The notes under the pieces were generated by a model. That model searched no databases and was not told where the DNA came from. It saw only the letters and a list, made by a program, of their open reading frames with translations. A stretch of 17,510 nt of DNA from an uncultured Collinsella sp. (GTDB taxonomy: Bacteria; Actinomycetota; Coriobacteriia; Coriobacteriales; Coriobacteriaceae), in the NCBI GenBank assembly GCA_900544385.1, contig UQVD01000044.1, forward strand, positions 1-17,510, given 5' to 3'. Made by a program: the position numbers and the translations under genes. Positions 1-6,567 of this stretch are shown in pieces (within the stretch, counting starts at the first letter, position 1; each line of letters starts with the position of its first letter).

Positions 1-9
1 GACACGCAT

Positions 10-48
10 AAAAAGCCTCCCATTTCTCATGTCCAAGAAATGGGAGGC
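10..48 (-). terminator. Rho-independent terminator, minus strand
   Basis: A perfect 13-bp inverted repeat (15-27 with 36-48, 8-nt loop) is followed on the minus strand by five T residues (A10-A14 on the plus strand). The T tract is on the minus-strand exit side, so it terminates transcription coming from the right. No intact minus-strand gene lies between it and the plus-strand esterase gene, so it probably belongs to the remnant at 81-149. Confidence 0.8.
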
Positions 49-54
49 AGTTCA

Positions 55-73
55 CGTGAGGCGCAGGGCCGCT
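55..73. repeat. 19-bp direct repeat, copy 1 (half of a kup-type terminator)
   Basis: CGTGAGGCGCAGGGCCGCT is identical to 2090-2108. In the second copy it forms one arm plus part of the loop of the kup terminator. Here the partner arm is absent and a different hairpin (15-48) follows. The two copies flank the esterase gene. Confidence 0.75.
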
Positions 74-80
74 TGGTAGA

Positions 81-149
81 TCAGAAGTTGAAGGCAAACA
101 TGATGCCGATGACTTTGTCAAAATATATTAAACAAACGGTAGTTTCAAT
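81..149 (-). pseudogene. Possible 3' remnant of a lost minus-strand gene
   Basis: Just upstream (in minus-strand sense) of the terminator, a frame reads ...DKVIGIMFAFNF and stops with TGA at 81-83. Going back it is open only to a stop at 150-152, giving 22 codons and no credible start or ribosome site. The ending in Asn-Phe-stop resembles the end of kup (...NDANF-stop), and both are followed by the same 19-bp sequence. It may be the tail of a gene whose body was replaced. The peptide is too short to identify and the reading may be fortuitous. Confidence 0.3.
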
Positions 150-152
150 TCA

Positions 153-365
153 TCTTTGGAATAATAGCCGTTCAAAAGCGAATCGATTGGCTCATTTAGA
201 TTATATAAAATTCCTTTAGTTTTACTTCCGAGCGGCGCGCCGGGCATCTGGCATCAACGGATTCCCTGTTTTGGCGCTTCGAAGGCACGGACTCCGTTTC
301 GTTAATTTCTGATTAGAAATGCTGAAAATCCAGTCAGAAGCGGGCTGGGGAACGGGGCAATAAAA
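153..365. promoter_or_regulatory. AT-rich upstream region of the esterase gene
   Basis: This gene-free stretch is clearly AT-richer than the rest of the window up to about position 228, then returns to high GC with a 10-bp palindrome CGGCGCGCCG (233-242). A TATATAAA box at 202-209 could be a -10 element for the esterase gene, but no well-placed -35 is evident. No RNA gene or ORF worth calling was seen. Confidence 0.3.
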
Positions 366-1916
366 ATGGCTTTCGAAATGAGTCGGCGAAGCTTTTTAAC
401 GGCCGGTGGGGCCACAATGCTGGCGGGCACCGCCTCTATGCTTGTTGGCTGCGCGTCTGGAAGCGAAAGCGGCGCGGGAAGCGTGGCTGCCGGCAAGGAT
501 GATGCACTGAAGGTTGATAGCGACGGCAAATCGGGCGGCACGGATAGCGACGTTAGCGAATTCTACGAGCACGTTATCTCTGTTTCTGCACTTGCGAAAA
601 CATATGCAATCGGAGAGAAGATTGTCGGCGTGGCGATTGAATACGACGTGGATGTCGATGCGTCTTCGGTTGATCCCGGACATGGCGGCATCGGTCAACA
701 GGCTCAGGAAAAGGGGCTGGGATCTTTCTCGGTTTTGGGACGCTCGATTGTCACTGCCTATGTAAACGACAAAGCCGAGCTGAGTGATGAAGGGGGCAAA
801 AGCAAGGGAACGTACGTCATCGTCGAGCTCGATCCAGCAGATGCGGGCGCACAGACGTTGATGTTTCAGATGACGCGTGGGTGCGTAGGCTCAAACGGTC
901 CCGTATCCCTTGATAGTGGTTGCGTCAAAATCGCCCAAATAAAGGATCTCAAGGATTCTGCAGGTAAAAAGCTTACAGGCGACGAGACATCCTCCCGATA
1001 TCTCGTGGCTTCGACTGTTCTCAACTCCGGGGCAGACAAGTTTGTTGCAGGGACCTACGATGACCCCAAAACTGGATTCCATGCTTCGTTTGCCTTGGCA
1101 CAGCCTGACGACTACGACAAGGCAAAGAAATACCCCATCACGCTCTTCCTGCCGGATGCGGGGGTAACCACCTGCGATGTGAGGGTGAATCTTCGTCAAG
1201 GTCTGGGAGCCCTTGCCTGGGCTGATGGGTCACAATTTGTGCTGACGATCGCTGGAACTTGTTGCGATATCGAGACTTGCCTGCATGTAATCGAGGACCT
1301 GATCGACCAGGGTTACTCAATCGATCCGGATCGCATTTACGGGACGGGCGAATCTGCCGGGTGCATGGCCCTCATCGAATATGCCTCCAAGCATCCCGAT
1401 GACAATTCCTTTGCAGCGCTTATGCTCGTTGCCGGGCAAGGCAACATGACTCCGATTGCCAAGACGCCCATGGTGATATTCGTTTCTGAAGACGATTCCA
1501 ATTCCTATGGCGGCATGACGGATCCCGAGAAGGGTGTCGCGAGTATCGGAATTCCTTATGTTGAGAAGCAGCTGAATTGCGCCTATAACTATGACGGCGA
1601 AGGACATACGAGTGGCCTGTGGATTGATTACGACGCAACGGGAGAGAAAAACCCTTCGGGTAACCAGGAAGGAGCCAAGGCGGCTAGCAGCCAGAAGACG
1701 CTCGATGAGCTTATGGTCGAGCTCTCGGATGTCTGCTCCTCGGCCTGTAAACAAGCGGTGACCGATGGGGCGCATGTCGTTTTCCTTCATGTAGAGAAGG
1801 GAACTCTCGATAGCACCGACAAGACGGTCCAGGGTGGAAACACTCATAACTTTACCTGGCAATACGCTTATGCGATCCCCGAACTCATCGAGTGGGTGAG
1901 AGACCAGTCTCTATAG
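366..1916 (+). CDS. Tat-exported lipoprotein esterase / alpha-beta hydrolase
   Basis: Predicted 516-residue serine hydrolase anchored outside the membrane. The N-terminus carries a twin-arginine motif (SRRSFLT, residues 6-12), a short hydrophobic stretch and a lipobox LVGC with Cys29 as the lipidated residue. A Gly/Ser-rich linker follows, then a beta-type N-terminal region (about 65-220) and an alpha/beta hydrolase domain (about 235-512) related to the PHB-depolymerase/prolyl-oligopeptidase-like esterases. The nucleophile is Ser330 in GESAG (328-332). Asp376 or Asp377 in FVSEDD and His494 in GGNTHNF are likely triad partners. Substrate is unknown; acyl esters of plant or dietary polymers are plausible. 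No strong SD is visible, so Met1 or Met5 (position 378) could be the start. It is AT-richer than neighbouring genes and flanked by a 19-bp direct repeat, suggesting acquisition. Confidence 0.85.
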   Translation: MAFEMSRRSFLTAGGATMLAGTASMLVGCASGSESGAGSVAAGKDDALKVDSDGKSGGTDSDVSEFYEHVISVSALAKTYAIGEKIVGVAIEYDVDVDASSVDPGHGGIGQQAQEKGLGSFSVLGRSIVTAYVNDKAELSDEGGKSKGTYVIVELDPADAGAQTLMFQMTRGCVGSNGPVSLDSGCVKIAQIKDLKDSAGKKLTGDETSSRYLVASTVLNSGADKFVAGTYDDPKTGFHASFALAQPDDYDKAKKYPITLFLPDAGVTTCDVRVNLRQGLGALAWADGSQFVLTIAGTCCDIETCLHVIEDLIDQGYSIDPDRIYGTGESAGCMALIEYASKHPDDNSFAALMLVAGQGNMTPIAKTPMVIFVSEDDSNSYGGMTDPEKGVASIGIPYVEKQLNCAYNYDGEGHTSGLWIDYDATGEKNPSGNQEGAKAASSQKTLDELMVELSDVCSSACKQAVTDGAHVVFLHVEKGTLDSTDKTVQGGNTHNFTWQYAYAIPELIEWVRDQSL

Positions 1917-2011
1917 CCTGCTTCTTTTTCGATGGCATTTCAATGTGGGCTAGGGTTATATGACCGATTGGGACCAGGCGGGTTGTCTAGCCCCGGAAAT
2001 GCCGAATAGCA

Positions 2012-2070
2012 GTCTACGATTACGCCCAGGTAAAGCCTCAAAGGTGTTTTACCTGGCCAAAAACGTAGAC
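2012..2070. other. Nested inverted repeat downstream of the esterase gene
   Basis: An outer 7-bp pair GTCTACG/CGTAGAC (2012-2018 with 2064-2070) encloses an inner 9-bp pair CCAGGTAAA/TTTACCTGG (2026-2034 with 2048-2056), with symmetric 7-nt internal loops. No T tract follows on the plus strand, so it is not a canonical esterase terminator. On the minus strand it lies just beyond the kup terminator. It could stabilise a 3' end or be a mobile-element relic. Confidence 0.45.
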
Positions 2071-2108
2071 AAAAGCGGCCCTGGCAGATCGTGAGGCGCA
2101 GGGCCGCT
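2071..2108 (-). terminator. Terminator of kup
   Basis: A 10-bp stem AGCGGCCCTG/CAGGGCCGCT (2074-2083 with 2099-2108) with a 15-nt loop lies 20 bases past the kup stop codon. On the minus strand it is followed by TTTTG. The arm and part of the loop (2090-2108) are the second copy of the 19-bp repeat also found at 55-73. Confidence 0.8.
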
Positions 2109-2128
2109 GTCGTTGATTTGTGACGTCG

Positions 2129-4360
2129 CTAGAAGTTGGCGTCGTTGAGTTGTTCGCTCTCGAGGCCGTCGAGCAGTTGCTGTTCGGGCGTATCGGCGAC
2201 GCTCTCGAGCAACTCGGTGGGGTCGACGTTCATGTTCCTACCGGCTTCGTTGCCATTGACCAGGTCGTCCGAGAAGATATCGACTTCCATTTCCTCGGCC
2301 TCTTCGATCTGAACCTCGAGCGGCACCTGGGTGCGTACGAGCTTAACGGCCGGGCGCATGCGGGCAAACAGCGGCACGTACTCGATGATGATGGCCGAGT
2401 TCTCAAGACCGTACCAGCGTGCCGGGCTTCCGCAGGCGCGGCGGACGGCGTACTTGATGGCCATCACGCGGTGGTCATTGCGGTTGATGTCCGTTTCGGG
2501 GGCAAGCATCTTGCGCAGCATACAAAAGCGGAAGTCACCCACGTTGCCGCGCGTCTCGTAGATGGAGTAGGTGTGATGTTGCGGTGGCAGCTCACCCGAT
2601 GCCATCAGGTCGCCAACGATCTGGCGCAGGTAGGCGTTGATGCGCTGATTGACCTTAAAGCCCAGGTCCAAGCGCACGCGGAACAGGAAGTCTGTGCCAA
2701 AGGTCTCAACGGAATACTCGTGCGTATAGGGCTCGTCGGTAACGTGCACGTTAATGAACCAATATGCCTTGGCGCGCTTGGGATGCTTATCCAGGATGGA
2801 ATAGAGCACGTCGCGGTCGAGCGTGAGCGGATCGGGGCTGTTGGTGAGGAACACCAGGTTGTCGGCGAGCACGGGATAGGTCTCGTCGTTGCGCAGGCGG
2901 TTGAGCTGATCGATGTACTTGGAGACGGGCAACAGAATCGTCTGCGTGCGCTCGATGGCGGTGCCACGGCGCCACACGTACATAAGGCCAAACAGCAGTG
3001 CGGCCAGGAAGATCATGACGTAGCCGCCGTCAAAGAACATGGTGAGGCACGAGGCGAAGAAGCACAGCTCAATGGCACCGAAGAGCAGGGCGAAGACGCA
3101 GGCACCCAGCTTATGCTTGAGAATGCCGGCGATATAGCTCGTCAGCAGCGTGGTGGTCATAAGCATGGTCACGGTAATGGCGAGGCCATAGGCGCTCTCC
3201 ATGCGCTCGGAGTTCTGGAACAGCAGCACGATGAAGATGCAGCCGACCCACATGATGTTGTTGACGAGTGGAATATAGAGCTGACCCTTGGTGTCGCTGG
3301 GGTAGTGGATGCGCAGATGCGGCATAAGGTTGAGGCGCGTTGCCTCCGAAACCAACGAGAACGATCCGGTGATGAGCGCCTGCGAGGCGATGATGGCCGC
3401 TACGGCCGAAAGCACGATGGCAAAGGGGCGCAGGGGCTCGGGAAGCATCATATAGAACGGGTTGACGATATCCATCGCGAGCATCTGGGGGTTGGAGTTA
3501 TTGGCGAGCAGCCAAGCGCCTTGACCCAGATAGTTGAGGATAAGGGCCGCCTTAACAAACGGCCAGGATGCATAGATGTTGGCCTTGCCAACGTGGCCCA
3601 TGTCCGAGTAGAGGGCCTCGGCGCCGGTCGTCGACAGGAAGACAAAGCCGAGCACCATGATGCCCGAGTGGTTGATGGGCGAGAACAGGAACATGATGCC
3701 GCGGATGGGGTTGAGCGCGCGCAGGATGGACAGGTTGCCGAGCATGTTGAACAGGCCGGCGCCTGCCAGGAACAGGAACCACAGCGTCATGAGCGGGCCG
3801 AACAGCTTGCCGATCGACGAGGTACCGGCGCGCTGCATGGCAAATAGGCCGCAGATAATGATGATGGTGATGATGATGACGTTGGTCTGGCCGTCGCCCA
3901 GCAGCGCGTGGCCCCACTCGATGGTACGCAGGCCCTCGATGGCTGTGGTGACCGTGACCGCGGGGGTGAGGATGCCGTCGGCGAGCAGCGCCGCGCCGCC
4001 GATCATGGCAGGTAGGATCAGCCATGGTGCCACTTTTCGCACCAGGCTAAACAGGGCGAAGATGCCGCCTTCGTTGTGGTTGTCGGCCTTCATGGCGATT
4101 ACCACGTACTTGACCGTGGTCACGAGCGTCATGGTCCAGATGACGAGCGAAAGCGCGCCCAGGATCATGTCCTCGCTGACGGTACCGATGCCGCCGTTGT
4201 TGGCGACGATTGATTTCATGGTGTACATGGGGCTCGTGCCGATGTCGCCATAGACGACGCCGAGCGTTACGAGCAGCATGCCAGCGGAGAGGGGAATGGC
4301 TCCGTGCCCGCCCTGCCCATGCTGGCCTTGGAGGTTTGCCTCCAGTTTGTTGTGTGCCAC
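2129..4360 (-). CDS. kup: KUP-family potassium uptake permease
   Basis: Kup/Trk-D type K+ uptake protein of the inner membrane, thought to be a proton-coupled importer in this family. The signature VVYGDIGTSPMY is near the N-terminus, followed by about 12 hydrophobic segments (to roughly residue 465) and a long cytoplasmic domain. The last 60 or so residues are strongly acidic (for example EEAEEMEVDIF), an unusual tail. An ATG at 4378 is possible, but its upstream sequence has no SD. The GTG at 4358-4360 is preceded by AAGGGAG with 5-nt spacing, so GTG is chosen, giving 743 residues, longer than the roughly 620 of E. coli Kup. It is probably monocistronic: a terminator follows it, and a 24-bp palindrome lies between it and the EamA gene. 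Confidence 0.93.
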   Translation of the reverse strand: MAHNKLEANLQGQHGQGGHGAIPLSAGMLLVTLGVVYGDIGTSPMYTMKSIVANNGGIGTVSEDMILGALSLVIWTMTLVTTVKYVVIAMKADNHNEGGIFALFSLVRKVAPWLILPAMIGGAALLADGILTPAVTVTTAIEGLRTIEWGHALLGDGQTNVIIITIIIICGLFAMQRAGTSSIGKLFGPLMTLWFLFLAGAGLFNMLGNLSILRALNPIRGIMFLFSPINHSGIMVLGFVFLSTTGAEALYSDMGHVGKANIYASWPFVKAALILNYLGQGAWLLANNSNPQMLAMDIVNPFYMMLPEPLRPFAIVLSAVAAIIASQALITGSFSLVSEATRLNLMPHLRIHYPSDTKGQLYIPLVNNIMWVGCIFIVLLFQNSERMESAYGLAITVTMLMTTTLLTSYIAGILKHKLGACVFALLFGAIELCFFASCLTMFFDGGYVMIFLAALLFGLMYVWRRGTAIERTQTILLPVSKYIDQLNRLRNDETYPVLADNLVFLTNSPDPLTLDRDVLYSILDKHPKRAKAYWFINVHVTDEPYTHEYSVETFGTDFLFRVRLDLGFKVNQRINAYLRQIVGDLMASGELPPQHHTYSIYETRGNVGDFRFCMLRKMLAPETDINRNDHRVMAIKYAVRRACGSPARWYGLENSAIIIEYVPLFARMRPAVKLVRTQVPLEVQIEEAEEMEVDIFSDDLVNGNEAGRNMNVDPTELLESVADTPEQQLLDGLESEQLNDANF

Positions 4361-4459
4361 GAGGACTCCCTTAGACATCCGGTTATCTGTCTAGGACAAA
4401 AAACTTTATGCCGTCTTTATACATACAAGAGCAGTTTGGCACATCGGGTTATTTTAGAC

Positions 4460-4483
4460 AATAATCCCCAGCTGGGGATTATT
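4460..4483. promoter_or_regulatory. Perfect 24-bp palindrome between the EamA gene and kup
   Basis: Two 12-base arms, AATAATCCCCAG and CTGGGGATTATT, meet without a spacer. It lies 34 nt past the EamA gene stop and about 100 nt upstream of the kup start. As RNA it would fold into a hairpin ending in a U-rich arm, so it may terminate the EamA transcript. Its perfect symmetry also fits a dimeric operator for kup. A TATAAA-like -10 for kup is seen on the minus strand around 4420. Confidence 0.55.
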
Positions 4484-4517
4484 TATGTACGTAGGTAGCA
4501 TTTCAAAACAGGGGCTT

Positions 4518-5429
4518 TTAAGCACGTGCTGTCTGGGCTATGCCAGCCTTGGCGCTTGCGCGTTTGCCGGCGAGTTCGCAAAAAATCGCGCCGCCGATGA
4601 TAAGCGCGGCACCCATCAGGCGGACCGGTGTTATGGCTTCGCCCAAAAGGACGGCCGAGAACACGACGGCCGAAAGCGGCTCGAGGTAGCCGACGACCGC
4701 GACGGTCTGGACGGGCAGCTTGGCGACGGCACTAAAGTAGAGCAGGCAACCGATGCCGGTGTTGACGACGCCGAGCATGACGACGGCGCGCCAATCAATA
4801 CTGGCGGCGACGCCGGCGGACAGGAACGAGGGAGCGCCCTGCGTGATGAGCGTGAGGACCAGTGCGGTCACAAAGGCGGCGCTCACCTGGAGCGCGGAGT
4901 TCTCGAGGCCCTCGATGTGCGGCGCACCCTTGCTGGCGATGACCATCAATGCATAGCAGAAGGCCGAGGCGATTCCACAGACGATGCCCGCAATGGGCAT
5001 ATTGCCGCCTAGACCTTGCGCTGCAATGAGAAAAGCGCCGCAGGCGACGGCGACAAAGCCGGCGATTTTGCCGCCGGTCAGCTTTTCGCCAAAGATGAGC
5101 GGGGAGAGCGCCATGACAATGATGGGGCCGCAGTAGTACAGCAGCGAGGATACGCCGACGCCGATCGTCTGGTAGGCGCGGAACAGAAAAATCCAGCTGG
5201 CGCCCAGCGCGGCTCCCGAGAGGAGGAGGGCTGCGGCTTCGCGGGGGCGAGATGGCGCCTGCAACTTATGGCTTTGGGTGATGGCGAGGATGGTGACAAG
5301 CGAGAGTGCGCCCAAAAACGTGCGCAGTAGCACGATATCGGAGCTCGGCAGCGCGATGGCAGCGGCGATGATGCCGTTGGAGCCAAACAATAGCAATGCT
5401 GCTAAGTACGTAAACAGTCCATTGTCCAT
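4518..5429 (-). CDS. EamA/DMT-superfamily transporter
   Basis: A 303-residue integral membrane protein of the drug/metabolite transporter superfamily, about ten hydrophobic helices arranged as two EamA repeats (roughly 1-135 and 145-290). Typical features are Glu114 in FGEKLTGG ending the first repeat and LLGEAITPVR in the second, each preceding the last helices of its repeat. Substrate cannot be read from sequence; family members export amino acids, metabolites or drugs. An AG-rich ribosome site (GAGGGGACGGAAG) precedes the ATG. The gene is divergent from a LysR regulator across 118 nt, an arrangement in which the regulator commonly controls the transporter. Confidence 0.9.
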   Translation of the reverse strand: MDNGLFTYLAALLLFGSNGIIAAAIALPSSDIVLLRTFLGALSLVTILAITQSHKLQAPSRPREAAALLLSGAALGASWIFLFRAYQTIGVGVSSLLYYCGPIIVMALSPLIFGEKLTGGKIAGFVAVACGAFLIAAQGLGGNMPIAGIVCGIASAFCYALMVIASKGAPHIEGLENSALQVSAAFVTALVLTLITQGAPSFLSAGVAASIDWRAVVMLGVVNTGIGCLLYFSAVAKLPVQTVAVVGYLEPLSAVVFSAVLLGEAITPVRLMGAALIIGGAIFCELAGKRASAKAGIAQTARA

Positions 5430-5458
5430 GCGCTTCCGTCCCCTCTATATTCGAGCAT

Positions 5459-5475
5459 GTTCACTATGGGTGAAC
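5459..5475. promoter_or_regulatory. Candidate LysR-type operator in the divergent region
   Basis: GTTCAC-N5-GTGAAC is a 6-bp-arm dyad with the T-N11-A geometry (T5461, A5473) usual for LysR regulators. It abuts the -35 of the regulator gene and lies 30 nt upstream of the EamA start on the other strand, so one bound protein could control both directions. Confidence 0.5.
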
Positions 5476-5502
5476 TGGCAATAGAAGAAAAGCGAATATA
5501 AT
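5475..5502 (+). promoter_or_regulatory. Promoter of the LysR regulator gene
   Basis: A consensus -10 TATAAT at 5497-5502 is preceded by CTGGCA (5475-5480; four of six matches to TTGACA) at 16-bp spacing. The coding start is 45 nt downstream of the -10. The LysR dyad overlaps the edge of the -35, which fits autorepression. Confidence 0.6.
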
Positions 5503-5547
5503 ACATGGCTAACATGACAAAAATTCATGTAAAGGTGGAGGCGTGTC

Positions 5548-6405
5548 GTGGAAACGAATATTCAAAAGATGCAGGTGCTGCTGGAGACGGTGCGCGCCGG
5601 AAGCTTTACGCGTGCTGCCGAGCGCCTGAGCTATTCGCAGTCGGGCGTGAGCCGTATGGTGGCCGATCTTGAGGCCGACTGGGGTTTTAAGGTGCTCGAC
5701 CGCAGTCGCGAGGGCGTGGCTCTTTCTGCCGACGGGCGGCAGGTCATGCCGGCTGTCGAGGCGCTCTGCGAGGAATTCACTCGCTTGCAGCGACGGGTGG
5801 ATGAGATGCGTGGACTCATGCGCGGCAAAATCTGCATCGGTACGTTTTCGAGTGTGGCGACCCACGTGCTGCCGCCGGTGATTGCGCGCTTTCGCGCCGA
5901 TCATCCGGACGTCGATTACGAGCTGCTGATGGGCGATTACTCAGAGATTGAACAATGGGTGGCTGAGGGTCGTTGTGACCTGGGCTTTATCCCACGTGAG
6001 CCCCGAGAAAACGGCATGGCATCGCGGTCTTTGGTGCGCGACGAGTTGATGGCGGTAGTGCCGGCAGGCTCTTTGCTTGCCACGGCGGAGGTCGTTTCTC
6101 TTGCCGATTTAGCCAACGAGCAGTTTATTCTGCTAGAACGCGGCACCGATGACGAGATTACGCCGCTGTTCCGTCGGGCGGGGCTGACGGTGTGCTCCAA
6201 GCTGTCGACCTGGGATGATTATGCGATTATGGCTATGGTCGAGGACGGCCTGGGCGTGAGCATTCTTCCCGCGCTCATCTTGCGCCGCTGTCAGTTCGAT
6301 GTTGCCGTGCGTCCGCTCGAGGGACATCCTCATCGGCAGATCAATGCGATATATCGAACGGCTGATGTTTCGCTTGCCGCCGCCCGTTTCCTCGAATACC
6401 TCTAA
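5548..6405 (+). CDS. LysR-type transcriptional regulator (divergent to the EamA gene)
   Basis: A 285-residue LysR-type regulator. The N-terminal winged helix-turn-helix (about 4-62) shows the family pattern AGSFTRAAERLSYSQSGVSRMV. The effector-binding periplasmic-binding-like fold follows (about 90-285), beginning with GKICIGTFSSVATHVLPPVI. The start is GTG, fixed by GGTGGAGG at 5534-5541 six bases upstream. No co-directional neighbour is close, and no terminator is evident after it. By position it most likely controls the divergent EamA transporter and itself; the inducer is unknown. Confidence 0.93.
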   Translation: METNIQKMQVLLETVRAGSFTRAAERLSYSQSGVSRMVADLEADWGFKVLDRSREGVALSADGRQVMPAVEALCEEFTRLQRRVDEMRGLMRGKICIGTFSSVATHVLPPVIARFRADHPDVDYELLMGDYSEIEQWVAEGRCDLGFIPREPRENGMASRSLVRDELMAVVPAGSLLATAEVVSLADLANEQFILLERGTDDEITPLFRRAGLTVCSKLSTWDDYAIMAMVEDGLGVSILPALILRRCQFDVAVRPLEGHPHRQINAIYRTADVSLAAARFLEYL

Positions 6406-6464
6406 ACGTGTGCGCGTCATTGTCCACTTTGGGCAAATCTCAGAGTCCGGTGCATTTTCTTATG

Positions 6465-6549
6465 AAATTGAACTTTCGAATGAGGTGCCGCGTTATACTG
6501 CTGCCTAAATTGAACCTTGGTTCAATTCGTATTCTATAAATTGAACTTT
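6465..6549. promoter_or_regulatory. Operator cluster of the HTH-aminotransferase gene
   Basis: AATTGAACCTTGGTTCAATT (6508-6527) is a palindrome with 9-bp arms and a 2-nt centre. Its half-site AAATTGAAC also occurs in direct orientation at 6465-6473 and 6538-6546; these outer copies share 12 identical bases (AAATTGAACTTT). Possible -10 elements are TATACT (6494-6499) and TATAAA (6535-6540), so the central palindrome would lie on the start site of the first or between the elements of the second. This layout fits autorepression by the encoded XRE-type domain. Confidence 0.6.
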
Positions 6550-6567
6550 GCCAGCAAGGAGGTTCTA

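Noticed and set aside
2120..3847. Long plus-strand open frame opposite kup
   Set aside because: It is a mirror of kup in high-GC DNA: His/Gly/Ala/Val-rich low-information translation, no ribosome site, while the minus strand has clear Kup motifs.
6517..6567. Upstream ATG for the HTH-aminotransferase
   Set aside because: It lies inside the operator palindrome, has no SD, and the added residues are unlike XRE N-termini; GTG 6568 has an ideal AAGGAGG.
6406..6567. Riboswitch or small RNA upstream of the aminotransferase
   Set aside because: The structure is explained by DNA palindrome half-sites around promoter elements; no riboswitch-like core or terminator is seen.
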